Shown in pieces: positions 24,901-32,119 of a DNA stretch of 44,828 nucleotides; position 1 is the stretch's first letter, and each line of letters begins with the position of its first letter. The notes below the pieces were generated by a model. It made no database searches. It saw nothing but the letters and a program-made list of their open reading frames with translations, and was not told the origin of the DNA. Position numbers and translations under genes: made by a program. The stretch comes from a virus. Location: IMG/VR virus record IMGVR_UViG_3300049433_000057, positions 1 to 44,828 of that record. One strand, 5' to 3'.

Positions 24901-24950
24901 CACCTGCCGGTCAGGAAGCAACAGCGGCAAGGCTAGGGGCGCGAGGATGA
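18909..24950 (+). CDS. Tape measure protein with wall-hydrolase domains
   Basis: 2013 residues. The N-terminus is helical with Gly/Asp-Lys-Ala repeats; about 275-560 are hydrophobic helices. Residues about 635-917 hold 22-residue repeats (WTNISNGIKSAWNAV-HFFG). Then come an M23-like fold (about 1040-1160, RIDQGVDFTG, metal His apparently missing), a phage tail lysozyme-like domain (about 1314-1450, MWGES with Glu near 1347), and an SGNH-hydrolase-like region (about 1510-1665, GASN, GYND, IHGDS). It sets tail length, and its lytic domains would open the cell wall on DNA entry. It overlaps the next gene by four bases. Confidence 0.93.
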   Translation: MPSIAEVYMRLRVDSSQVKRDAEKGLGRVDTRAVGKSAGTQYGDEFDKASSARMTKRSGASLSKVGDGRKSGDRFGSEFDKAASARVGFHSATQLGKVGDGGKAGARFGGDFDKASAARVGAEVSRRLGNLGDGKATGDRFGKEFTSAFLSDFERMNEAISKGLVSKDLRIRVNSAGLQEQLAKVTAEAAKASGDQTLKVSADTIGAQVQLRKLELTKSELGKNVKIKVDVDKTALSRLKGAFGGAGGDSGSVFNKALKDGPGGGGGGAAGGMMNPAVIGTIAAAGLAVLPGAMAAVGALGGVALGAAFAIRGSKALKSQGGFLLKALDGTMIRASQVLIKPIHDAMSVLAGQLPTIGRLFSQTFSAVAPLVGPIVRMFTGLVETFLPGFNVLMRAAAKPLSLFFVAIGKIIGSGFGKFLAALAPAVGPSLSIITSLVNLVIAFLPPVARLANILAIALAPVMRVLATVAGKFAGVLTKVFIALVPLANTFAAFVTALAPLIPPLLTIGLTLLTGLVIPALNKLTPILVRDVIPAFNKMGVFISTVVVPALNRVAAFLNTHMIPAFVSARQHIVNDFVLPLVHFFTDTLPHAWGVTFAAVKSVFTAVAHFFTAVWNGIKSVILTVVGAIGGFLSRTWTNISNGVKSAFNGIAHFFSSIWNGIKAVFTTVVGAVAGLLGRSWTNISNGIKSAWNAVAHFFGSTWTNISNGVKSAWNAIAHFFASLWTNLSNGIKSAWNAVSHFFGTTWTNISNGIKSAWNAVAHFFGSLWTNVSNGIKSAWNAVSHFFGSTWTNISNGIKSAWNAVLHFFGSLWTNIFNGIKSAWNAVAHFFGSTWTNISRAITTAWHTVQNFFGTTWTNIFNGVKSAWNAIIHFFQSTWNTIKGVFTTVVGAIGHALEGAWTNISNAAKSAWNGIVRSITSIWNGIKRVVGAPINVVVGFINTMIGGVDAVLSAIGVKGGKGNNNPHGGPLGTIPGVHFARGGKVVAGSHEGADDVPAWIGKNETVVSADHSRVLAPVFSWIGVPGYAKGGVPNLSMYRNPLPGNSYGVSRIDQGVDFTGPGPVAAIGAGQVQHVATGNTGWGPPAGPAPGLFMTYRLSTGPLAGSSVYVAEGANPVVRVGQRIAAGQHIATMNGSSIETGFANSSGTGALSQTAAAASGNWQNSPGGTAVGQLFEELLLAVGVKRAPNFGKPAAGKIPGNLPGGKPDFLSQLTQLAKNAGGGLIGAVVNSIEDLIGLGIPGPLKAALNSLLGLKSKASGSGVIGQMTGGIEDYALGKVTGWVRGEAFDKLKTVFAALIGSSGGGGPVGATNGSSTQNGVAIYKYLLANLFHGNKIASAGAIASMWGESAPPGWNPESKGSGGFGIMGWTPGYAGVPPAATGNAAADIKVQIAHIIPWLRASGDIPGRVAQVAGARSVAEAAQLWGTLIERFGISDVHGGGIAAATDIMQKNARGGLIPGYAPGHDTVRALLSPGEFVMNPRAVRAVGVDTLHAMNNATPTYGSGPGFASGGSVDIFGASNANRLSPFIHHAHVNSGVEGALATRDTARFARAVKGTGAVLLWEGYNDIASGVGASAVAGANAAKINAAHQAGVPVVIGSLERGSITNRGRLAQISAYNKWAAGAADAYAAIGSSIPAGQIHGDSLAYTTIAHTVDARFATLLKRAAAAKAKVAKVVSGKLAASAASRAASSKTADQARILKLGSTRSHLWLTAQAKHYQAKMQADALRGNITDYAGTAAALADVQAALGKWSSPLNAQHDKFSAIYKTANANAQAALNRGDERGFMLWNQKALADQSKVRAVDAAIAGAVTAVDTKTLNPVQKLAYAFGTSGASKWKAVANQLLNHSLNPQPVGNLSKADMSRLALNATPSMLAALYAGPGSGAGNWQALATGIQTDLFNGTGIYGAGSGVALGLLGKLTGKHGQYSGKKFAKGGTISEPVYGVGASGQQYTFGEQGRERIVPGGSDPMMAALNRLAAAMESAPARTAAGVAKAIKAPAGQEATAARLGARG
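20946..21540 (+). repeat. Tandem 66-bp repeats in the tape measure gene
   Basis: About nine consecutive 22-codon units with the pattern T/L-W-T-N-I-S-N-G-I-K-S-A-W-N-A-V-x-H-F-F-G-S, flanked on both sides by diverged copies (from about 20814 to 21660). Units differ mostly at synonymous sites. Trp/Phe spacing is typical of tape measure repeats. Confidence 0.85.
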
Positions 24951-25237
24951 TCGACTCGACCGGCTTTACAGTTTGGACGTTCCGCAGCGATGACGGCGCA
25001 ACTGAGCAGGTTTGGAACCCAACTCCGGGTGTCGAGGTTCCGGATTTCATTCAGCTCGGCTTGTTCCCGGATGTGACGGCGGCGATTGATCCGGGCTCCG
25101 GCGTGTTCGAGGGGCCGGGTTACGACCCTGGCACTATGCGGGTGGTGGAGCCGTGGGTTGCTCCTCCGATGGTTTCGGGGCAGACGGCGCAGGTTGCGGT
25201 GGGCTGGCCTGGTCAGGTTCAGGTGTCGGATGTCTGA
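24947..25237 (+). CDS. Small tail protein between tape measure and Dit
   Basis: 96 residues, beta-rich (GFTVWTFRSDDGATEQVW, MRVVEPWVAPPM). ATG 24947 overlaps the tape measure stop (ATGA), and its stop overlaps the next start by eight bases, so all three are translated in relay. The position suggests a distal tail or baseplate component; no family was recognised. Confidence 0.68.
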   Translation: MIDSTGFTVWTFRSDDGATEQVWNPTPGVEVPDFIQLGLFPDVTAAIDPGSGVFEGPGYDPGTMRVVEPWVAPPMVSGQTAQVAVGWPGQVQVSDV

Positions 25238-28200
25238 CTCCCTGACTGTCGCGAGACTGTTTGAACTTCTCGGTGGGGGTGTACCGTCCACTTTGCCGCA
25301 ATGCTCCGGTGTCATGTTCCGGCTAGGTGACCAGTACAGTTTCGGCACCCCTCAGCCGGTCGTTGACTTCGTCATCACCATGATGGGTGACGGTGAACGG
25401 CCAGTCGGGTTCCGTATGGCCAACCGGGCAATGTCGATCCCGGTGACGTTGATAATCCCCGCGTCGGGTGACCCCGTTGGTGACAGGCAGAAGCTAAGCG
25501 CCGCCCGCGAGGCGCTGTTCCAAGCGATCAACGTTGACCAGTTTGAACTGGTGTGGACACCTGACGGTGACATCAACCGCAAGACAGTGTTCGACTGCTG
25601 GCGGGCTAAGGCGTCCACCGTCGATTTCAACTACAAGCACGAGAAGGGGCTTGTGATGGTGGTGACGATCGAGTTTGACGCGTACCCGTGGGGACGGTCA
25701 GACTCGACTTCCACCATTGCGTTTGATTCGCCTATCCTAACCGCCGCGAACACACCGCTATACACGCTCAACGATATGGAGAGCGGTTCTAACGGTGCGA
25801 CGGTCACTACGTCGAACAGTGGCCCTTCGTCGTCCGGGCCTTACAACTCGGTTTTCACGTCGGTGACGATCGGCGGTGGTGCGACGTTCATCTACCTGAA
25901 TGACCAGTCGGCGCATGGAACGTTGTCGCTATGGCCCGCTTACGGTGCTTCGACCAACCCGACGTACCTTACATGGAGCAGCCCGTATACGGGCTCTTCG
26001 CAGCAGTGGTTTCGCTTGTACGCGTACTTCACCGTTGCCCCGTCCAGCTCCTCGCAGGTGATGATCGAGGCGTTGACGGCGGCCAGCACGTCGGCTGGGA
26101 AGCTGAAGATCAACACCAACGGCACGTTGTCGATGGATGCCGGCGCGGCGTCCAACGTGATCACCACGGCTAACGCCGTGCCGATGAACCAGTGGGTGCG
26201 GATAGAGGGGTACATTACCGGCGACCCGGCACTTGGCCAGGTTTCGATGACGGTGTACCAGTCGATGGACTCAGCCGTTGCTTACGAGACTGTCACATCG
26301 GCGGGGAACCTCAATACGATCGATGACCCGGCTACGTGGCGGTTCGGGCTTGTGTCGGGCGGGGCCGCGTTCTACAACTACCACCTGGACGACATAGCGG
26401 TTTCAGCGAGCGGTCCTGTCGGTGCCTATCAGGTATTCGGCGCTGGCGGCAGCTACATACCTGTGGTGGAAATCGACCGGTTCGACTCCGTTAACTCGAC
26501 AACGCAGCCGTTGTGGTTTCAGCGCACCTCCACCACTGCGTACGGGTCATACGCGGCACGGTGGTACCGGGAATTTACGGACATGCAATCACCGTTCCTG
26601 TATGGCAGGAACCTGTATGACGCGGGGCAGTCCACTGGTTTCGAGGTGAACACGGAGGGGTGGACCGCTACCTCGCAGACGGCGGTGGCCCGGACTACCG
26701 CACAGGCGCATACGGGTGTGGGGGCGCTGTCCATTACGGCGTCGGGTACCCCGGCTGCCACCGCCGGGGGAGTGTCGGGGTGGACCATAACCTGTACGCA
26801 GGGTGACAGGCTTACGGTGACGGCGTGGGTGCGGTCGGCGGTGACGGCGCGCACTGTTGAACTGGACATCAACTTCTTCACGCAGGCTAACGTGTTCGTT
26901 TCGAGCACGACAGTCAGTTCGGTAACTGACAGCTCTAGCGCATGGACTCAGATCACCGGCACTGTTCAGGTGCCGTATGGCGGTGCGGTCATCGGGTACG
27001 CGCAGGCTATCGTCTCGGTCATCTCCCCGGCTGCTGGCGAGGTGCATTACACGGATGACGTGAGTTACAGCCGTGGATCATGGGTGGATATCCGGGGCCG
27101 TGACAAGCTGGCGTTCTGGCTGGGACTCGGCGTGGACCCGAACACGTACCGGCTGTGGCATAAGGGCAACGCGCACTTCTCAGTGACCCTGAATGACATC
27201 AACGGCCGGAGCAAGACGTTCGGTTTCCAGGCTACGGTTCGCGCGTCCAACAATCAGTCGTGGCCTTTCTGGCAGCAGCTCTCCTGCGCTATCCCAACAT
27301 CCAGTACGTTCCGGTACGACAGGGTGACCAGCTATTCGGTCAAGATTTGGACGGATAGCCTGTCTGGCGGGAACCTCCACTTGAAGGCGGGCGCGTACCT
27401 AGCCGGGCTCCGCGCTACCCCGACGGCGGGTGCGAAACGGCCCGCCTCGGACCGTGGCGGCGACTACACGCTGTACGGCATCGACGGGACAGCGCCGACA
27501 CCGCTGTCCCTTCACTGCCAGCTTGGTTTCACCACCTACGTTGCGACGACACGGCGTTTCAACCTGGACGGCAGCTCCGGGGCGGCGCTCAACTACACGG
27601 CCCCGGCTGAGAACCCTAACTGGCTGACCGGCGACGCGGTCAACTTCGACACGAACGGCGGCATTGGTTCGTGGACCGGTTCTGACGGCCTGGCTACCAA
27701 CGCGACGCTAACCAACTCCACCACTGTCGCACTGTCCGGCCTGAACTCGATGCGGGTTGCGCCCACGGCTGGCGGGTCAAACGCGGTCCTGGCGTCATGC
27801 ACAGCCGCGTCTATCGCCGCTCAGGGCGTGCCGTGTGTCGCGGGTGACCGGATCACTCTACGGGCCAATGTGCGGGCTGGTACGACTACGCGGAGCATTG
27901 TCGTCGGTGCGCAGTTCTTCACCTCCGGTGGTGCGTCTGTTAGCCGTGTTGACCTAGGTGGCGTGACTGACTCAAACAGTGCGTGGACGCTTATTTCGGG
28001 CCGGGTCACGGCTCCGGCTACAGCAGCGTACGCGCGGATGATCATCACGGTGACGACTCCCGCTGGCGGTGAGTTCCACTACTTCGATGACCTTTACATC
28101 TCCTGGGGGTTGCAGTCGTTGACGCTGGGTGTTGGCGGCGGCGGGTCCGGTGGTGCTATCAAGGCGACTTCCACTGCGGGTGGCGGCGGCGGCGGTGGTG

Positions 28201-29462
28201 AAGTTGCCTGGGAGACGAACCTGGATCTTACGTCTAACGGTCTGCACGCGTACACGATCGGTGCTGGCGGCACGTCACTGCTTACCGGAGCTACAGGCAA
28301 CAACGGTGGCAGCAGCACGTTCGCTGGTACCTCGGTTACTGTGACGGCGCACGGTGGTACAGCGGGCCAGAACAGGGTTACCTCAGACTTCAGTTCCGGT
28401 TCCGGCGGTGCTGGTGGTACAGGGTCAGCTAACACTCACCACTTCAACGGCGGTGCGGGCGCGGCCGGTGTGCAGGCATCCAAGCTTGGCGGCGGCGGTG
28501 GTGGCGCGGCTGGTGACGGCGGGGCTGGTAGTGCCGGCAGTGCGCCTACTGGTGGTGCCGGTGGCACAGCGGGAGCGTTGTCGCAGCCTGGTGGTCGTGG
28601 TGGTGACGGGTGGACAGGAAGTCAGGGTGGCGGCGGAAAGCCGGGATACTCGTCTGGCGGCGGTGGTGGTGGCGCGGCGGCTTACAACCAGACTCAGTAC
28701 GGCGGTGCTGGTGCTGACGGAAAGATCACGGTGATCATGACGACGTACTCGACGCAGGCGGCGTTCCCCACGCTGCTGGTGCACAAGCCAGCGCCGGAGT
28801 CCACGACGCTGACGAGGACTGTTGTTCCGGTTGGTGGCGGAAATGATGCACCTGACGGTCGCGAGTACAGCATCGGGGACGTGGACGGGTTCAATGCCCG
28901 GTACGACGGCACGTACACGGTGTGGGCGGTTAACTACTCTTGGAACGGGTCAACGGCGCGTACGGTTACTGCGACGATCCGGCAGTATGAGGCGTCTGGT
29001 GGCGCGGTGAGTAGCTACGCGTTGTCGCAGTCGATCACCCCGGCTAACGTGCTTAACGGCATGGTGAACCTTGGTGAGATTACTCTTCCGGTTAAGGACA
29101 TGGCACCGGATAACAATGACTCGTATTACACGGTGTCATTGTTGAGCGGTAACACTTCAGACCGGTTCCTGGATCTTCTTCTTGTTGACAGTTCGGGTCA
29201 GACTTTGCTGGTCAATATTCCGGGTGGTGGTTACACGGATTACTGGTTTGACGCTCCGGGGCTCGGGGTGGACCTGGGGAGGGTGCTGGGTTCGTTCAAC
29301 GACCGTGGGCAGGCAGTGTCGTGTATGACGAACACGGATTCGACGGGTGGCCCGTTGATCCTGAACCCTGGTATCAACCAGGTCACTGTTTACAGTCCGC
29401 AGGGACAGCCTGGCCTAGAGGGCCAGTATGTTGCTCATTGGTGGCTGGAAAGGCTGAGCTGA
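25230..29462 (+). CDS. Distal tail/receptor-binding protein, multi-domain
   Basis: 1410 residues from ATG 25230. The first ~200 resemble a distal tail protein core (FRLGDQYSFGTPQPV, VTIEFDAYPWG). A laminin-G/lectin-like sandwich follows, then two carbohydrate-binding-module-like beta domains sharing the pattern of a W-T-x-T opening, RxVxxxxxFxT core, DSxSAWTxIxG and GEVHYxDD ending. A polyglycine-rich domain (about 965-1165, GGGGGG tracts) precedes a C-terminal beta domain. Poly-Gly domains with variable loops occur at tips of some phage adhesins (family knowledge). This is the strongest candidate for host recognition. Confidence 0.8.
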   Translation: MSDSLTVARLFELLGGGVPSTLPQCSGVMFRLGDQYSFGTPQPVVDFVITMMGDGERPVGFRMANRAMSIPVTLIIPASGDPVGDRQKLSAAREALFQAINVDQFELVWTPDGDINRKTVFDCWRAKASTVDFNYKHEKGLVMVVTIEFDAYPWGRSDSTSTIAFDSPILTAANTPLYTLNDMESGSNGATVTTSNSGPSSSGPYNSVFTSVTIGGGATFIYLNDQSAHGTLSLWPAYGASTNPTYLTWSSPYTGSSQQWFRLYAYFTVAPSSSSQVMIEALTAASTSAGKLKINTNGTLSMDAGAASNVITTANAVPMNQWVRIEGYITGDPALGQVSMTVYQSMDSAVAYETVTSAGNLNTIDDPATWRFGLVSGGAAFYNYHLDDIAVSASGPVGAYQVFGAGGSYIPVVEIDRFDSVNSTTQPLWFQRTSTTAYGSYAARWYREFTDMQSPFLYGRNLYDAGQSTGFEVNTEGWTATSQTAVARTTAQAHTGVGALSITASGTPAATAGGVSGWTITCTQGDRLTVTAWVRSAVTARTVELDINFFTQANVFVSSTTVSSVTDSSSAWTQITGTVQVPYGGAVIGYAQAIVSVISPAAGEVHYTDDVSYSRGSWVDIRGRDKLAFWLGLGVDPNTYRLWHKGNAHFSVTLNDINGRSKTFGFQATVRASNNQSWPFWQQLSCAIPTSSTFRYDRVTSYSVKIWTDSLSGGNLHLKAGAYLAGLRATPTAGAKRPASDRGGDYTLYGIDGTAPTPLSLHCQLGFTTYVATTRRFNLDGSSGAALNYTAPAENPNWLTGDAVNFDTNGGIGSWTGSDGLATNATLTNSTTVALSGLNSMRVAPTAGGSNAVLASCTAASIAAQGVPCVAGDRITLRANVRAGTTTRSIVVGAQFFTSGGASVSRVDLGGVTDSNSAWTLISGRVTAPATAAYARMIITVTTPAGGEFHYFDDLYISWGLQSLTLGVGGGGSGGAIKATSTAGGGGGGGEVAWETNLDLTSNGLHAYTIGAGGTSLLTGATGNNGGSSTFAGTSVTVTAHGGTAGQNRVTSDFSSGSGGAGGTGSANTHHFNGGAGAAGVQASKLGGGGGGAAGDGGAGSAGSAPTGGAGGTAGALSQPGGRGGDGWTGSQGGGGKPGYSSGGGGGGAAAYNQTQYGGAGADGKITVIMTTYSTQAAFPTLLVHKPAPESTTLTRTVVPVGGGNDAPDGREYSIGDVDGFNARYDGTYTVWAVNYSWNGSTARTVTATIRQYEASGGAVSSYALSQSITPANVLNGMVNLGEITLPVKDMAPDNNDSYYTVSLLSGNTSDRFLDLLLVDSSGQTLLVNIPGGGYTDYWFDAPGLGVDLGRVLGSFNDRGQAVSCMTNTDSTGGPLILNPGINQVTVYSPQGQPGLEGQYVAHWWLERLS

Positions 29463-30547
29463 TGCCTGGGCAGACTGTGTACACGACCAGGGTGGACGGT
29501 ACTGGGCGCTGGTACCTGGGCCAGCTAGGTCACGTAGCGGGGTTGTCGTACAGTGACAAGTCCGGCCCGGAAACGGCAACGCTCAGCCTTCAGACGGACC
29601 CGACGAAACGGCATGAGGCGTTCGCGCCAGGCCGCCGCCTGGTGATCCTCAAGGGGTCAATTCAGTGGGAGGGGACACTGACTGAGCCGGTGGCGGGTGA
29701 CGGGGCATGGCAGCTCACAGCCGATGGGGCTGGGACGTGGGGTAACCGGTTCCGGGCCATCTACACGCCACCGTGGACTGCGAGCACACCCCATGACGTG
29801 ATCAGCTCAGCTATCGGCCGTGGGCTGAGGTGGATCGAGGGTAGCTTGGCCGGGGCCGATGTTACTCAGCCTGCGGACCCTGCCGCGCAGAGCGTCAGTG
29901 AGTTCCTTGATGGCATCACGTCCGCTAACGCGTGGACATGGCGTGTGCATCGGGTCAACGCCGGTCTACAGCTCGACTTGATTCAACTACCTGATCCGAA
30001 ACCGTCTACGTGTACCCGGTTGCTTGTGACGACATCCCCGGTGGCCCGGACGCTGGCCGGGTACGTGAACGCGTTGTATGCCCGGTATGAGAAGACGGTT
30101 GATACTGGTGGTGCAGCGGCCACGTTCGACCTGGGATCGGCGGTTAACCAGCCGTCGATAGATCAGCATGACCGCATGGAAGAGTTCTGGGACCTGACCA
30201 GTGCCGGGGTGATGACCGGTGCGGCGGCGAACGCGAAGGCGGCGCAGGCTCTGACGAAGTACTCGGCTGCATCCTATTCTTCGGCGATCACCGTTCACCG
30301 TGGCCAGTACCTCACAGCAGGTGGCACACCCGTGGACCTGGCGTGCGAGAAGTCCGGTGAAGTTGTGAAGCTGATCATCGCGGATGGCCCGTACGGCGGG
30401 GAGCTGCGCACCGGCCCGATCTGCTTCACGGTCGGCCGGGTCAACTATGACGCGGATAACGACAGTCTCGAAGTATCTCCGCTACAGTCGTGGCGTAATA
30501 CCTTGTCTGATGTCCTGTCCCTGATTGCACCGAAGGCCCCGGCATGA
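29462..30547 (+). CDS. Minor tail protein, baseplate
   Basis: 361 residues starting at ATG 29462, which overlaps the previous TGA (TGATG). The opening TVYTTRVDGTGRWYLGQLGHVAGLSYSDK and the wound-strand/helix body resemble phage tail-associated hub proteins of siphoviruses. No catalytic motif was seen. The stop overlaps the next ATG by four bases. Confidence 0.72.
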   Translation: MPGQTVYTTRVDGTGRWYLGQLGHVAGLSYSDKSGPETATLSLQTDPTKRHEAFAPGRRLVILKGSIQWEGTLTEPVAGDGAWQLTADGAGTWGNRFRAIYTPPWTASTPHDVISSAIGRGLRWIEGSLAGADVTQPADPAAQSVSEFLDGITSANAWTWRVHRVNAGLQLDLIQLPDPKPSTCTRLLVTTSPVARTLAGYVNALYARYEKTVDTGGAAATFDLGSAVNQPSIDQHDRMEEFWDLTSAGVMTGAAANAKAAQALTKYSAASYSSAITVHRGQYLTAGGTPVDLACEKSGEVVKLIIADGPYGGELRTGPICFTVGRVNYDADNDSLEVSPLQSWRNTLSDVLSLIAPKAPA

Positions 30548-31386
30548 CGAATTTGGCTAGCGTCTCAAGTTCGGTTGCGAATGCTCACGACCGTATCGAC
30601 TTGAAGGCGGACAAGGACGGGGGTGTCATCACCGGCCTGTACGAGTTCGCGGCGGGCCTCCAGTTGGACAACATGTCTGATCCGGCGACACCGTCAGCGG
30701 GTGACGTGAAGCTGTGGTCAAGCAATAGTGGTATTGCCAGGTGGATGAACGACACCGGGCAGGTTGGCAACCTTCCGCAGACACAGTGCAACGTGGCACA
30801 GAACGGGGCGACTGGTACTAGCTTCAACAACTTGTCAGCGGCATGGTCGATCGCAGCGAACGACGCCAACATTGGGACCTGCTACCGTTTGAAGGTCATC
30901 GGGCACGGTAAGCAAGGTTCCACTGCGCAACTTTGCAGTATTCGGGTGAACGCGTTCGGCACAAACGTCGCGTCTGGTTTTGACAGTTCAAAGGTGCCAG
31001 CTAACGCTGTGTTCTGGTGGGACGTGGAAGCCATAGTTACGTGCGTTACCACTGGCGCGACGGGCACCGGGTGGCTGTACGTGAGGGGTGTAGTCTCCCC
31101 GATCACCCGTGCTTTTGACCCGTCTGAGACGTTCAGCCCGTTCCCGTTTGCTGCTATAAGCGTGTCTGGTGGCGGAGGTGGTGGCACGCTGACCATCGAT
31201 ACCACTGGCGCGACGACGATGCTCGTTGATGCGGCGTGGGGCTCGACCACTGGTTCGCCTACGCTGACAGGGGATAGCTCCACTTTTGAAAGGCTGGGAT
31301 CGTTATGGCTAACCACTTCCCGACCCCACCGGCTGGCTGGGCTATCGCCAGCGTCCAGTACATCGCCGTTCCGACCGTCCCGTTGA
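30544..31386 (+). CDS. Minor tail protein, fibre-like
   Basis: 280 residues. An N-terminal helix (SSVANAHDRIDLKAD) is followed by fibre-type beta modules (AAWSIAANDANIG, FWWDVEAIVTC) and a Gly-rich hinge (SGGGGGGT). The last ~27 codons overlap the next gene out of frame and read low-complexity Ser/Pro/Arg, so the native C-terminus may have changed by a frame shift or stop loss. It probably belongs to the tail tip. Confidence 0.7.
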   Translation: MTNLASVSSSVANAHDRIDLKADKDGGVITGLYEFAAGLQLDNMSDPATPSAGDVKLWSSNSGIARWMNDTGQVGNLPQTQCNVAQNGATGTSFNNLSAAWSIAANDANIGTCYRLKVIGHGKQGSTAQLCSIRVNAFGTNVASGFDSSKVPANAVFWWDVEAIVTCVTTGATGTGWLYVRGVVSPITRAFDPSETFSPFPFAAISVSGGGGGGTLTIDTTGATTMLVDAAWGSTTGSPTLTGDSSTFERLGSLWLTTSRPHRLAGLSPASSTSPFRPSR

Positions 31387-31700
31387 CATACGGCGCGTTC
31401 GCGAACCTTACCGGACTGACGGTAAACGCGGGCACGGCCCTGGGCCAGTCGCTAGCTGAGGGCATCATCAACGTCACCTTCTCGTTCACGACTCCCGGCA
31501 ACCCCGGCAACTTCGATCAGGATGGCATCGAGTCAGGTTTGGGTTCGTACCTTAACCTGATGGCACAGGGGCTGGCACTGATCGCAGCCGTGTCTCTGGC
31601 TGTGGTCCAAGCCCATATCAGGGTGACACGCACGTGGACGTTGACAGGGCCGGCTGGCTGGTCGACGGTCAGCTTTACTGAAACCGTCCCTTACCCGTAA
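31305..31700 (+). CDS. Tail-tip hypothetical protein
   Basis: 131 residues, hydrophobic and beta-rich (WAIASVQYIAVPTVPLTYGAF, INVTFSFTTPG) with an Ala/Leu stretch near residue 85-100. It overlaps the preceding gene by 82 bases in another frame, a long overlap for this genome. AAAGG lies 12 bases upstream of ATG 31305. It probably belongs to the tail module, but no family was recognised. Confidence 0.65.
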   Translation: MANHFPTPPAGWAIASVQYIAVPTVPLTYGAFANLTGLTVNAGTALGQSLAEGIINVTFSFTTPGNPGNFDQDGIESGLGSYLNLMAQGLALIAAVSLAVVQAHIRVTRTWTLTGPAGWSTVSFTETVPYP

Positions 31701-31733
31701 CGAAAGGGTGATCGTATCCCGAATCTTGCGCGC

Positions 31734-32114
31734 TTGCGCATCGGCCGCCGTGGCCTGTTCCTACTGTTTCTGGCCTTGCTGGACATTCTGTACGGCTGGT
31801 CGCTCCTAGCATCTCCACCGCTAGCCCTCGGCCTGCCGCTGCACCTGATCCTCCCGCAGATGTCCTGGGCGTGGTTGTGGATCAGCACCGGGCTGTTCCT
31901 GGTCCCAGGCGCGTTCTTGAAAGCAGACCGACTATTCTTTGCACTGGCTGCGTTTCTGAAAGCTGCATGGGCAGGGGCATGGGTGGATGTGTGGTTGTCT
32001 GATGCGTTCTTCCCCAGAGCGTGGGTTTCCGTAGTCATCTGGGGCGCTTTCGCAGGGGTCGTAGTGGTCATCGCTACCTGGCCCGAAGTCAGGACGATAA
32101 AGGGTGGTCACTGA
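31734..32114 (+). CDS. Multi-span membrane protein
   Basis: 126 residues from TTG 31734, with about four transmembrane helices (LFLLFLALLDILYGWSLL; PLALGLPLHLIL; WAWLWISTGLFLVPGAF; VVIWGAFAGVVVVIATW). The true start may be upstream: from ATC at 31716 the frame reads IPNLARLRIGRR, with AAAGG (31703-31707) eight bases before it, as expected for a native ATG that reads ATC here. It lies just before the coiled-coil/holin gene and may take part in lysis or host-membrane modification. Confidence 0.72.
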   Translation: MRIGRRGLFLLFLALLDILYGWSLLASPPLALGLPLHLILPQMSWAWLWISTGLFLVPGAFLKADRLFFALAAFLKAAWAGAWVDVWLSDAFFPRAWVSVVIWGAFAGVVVVIATWPEVRTIKGGH

Positions 32115-32119
32115 AGAGC

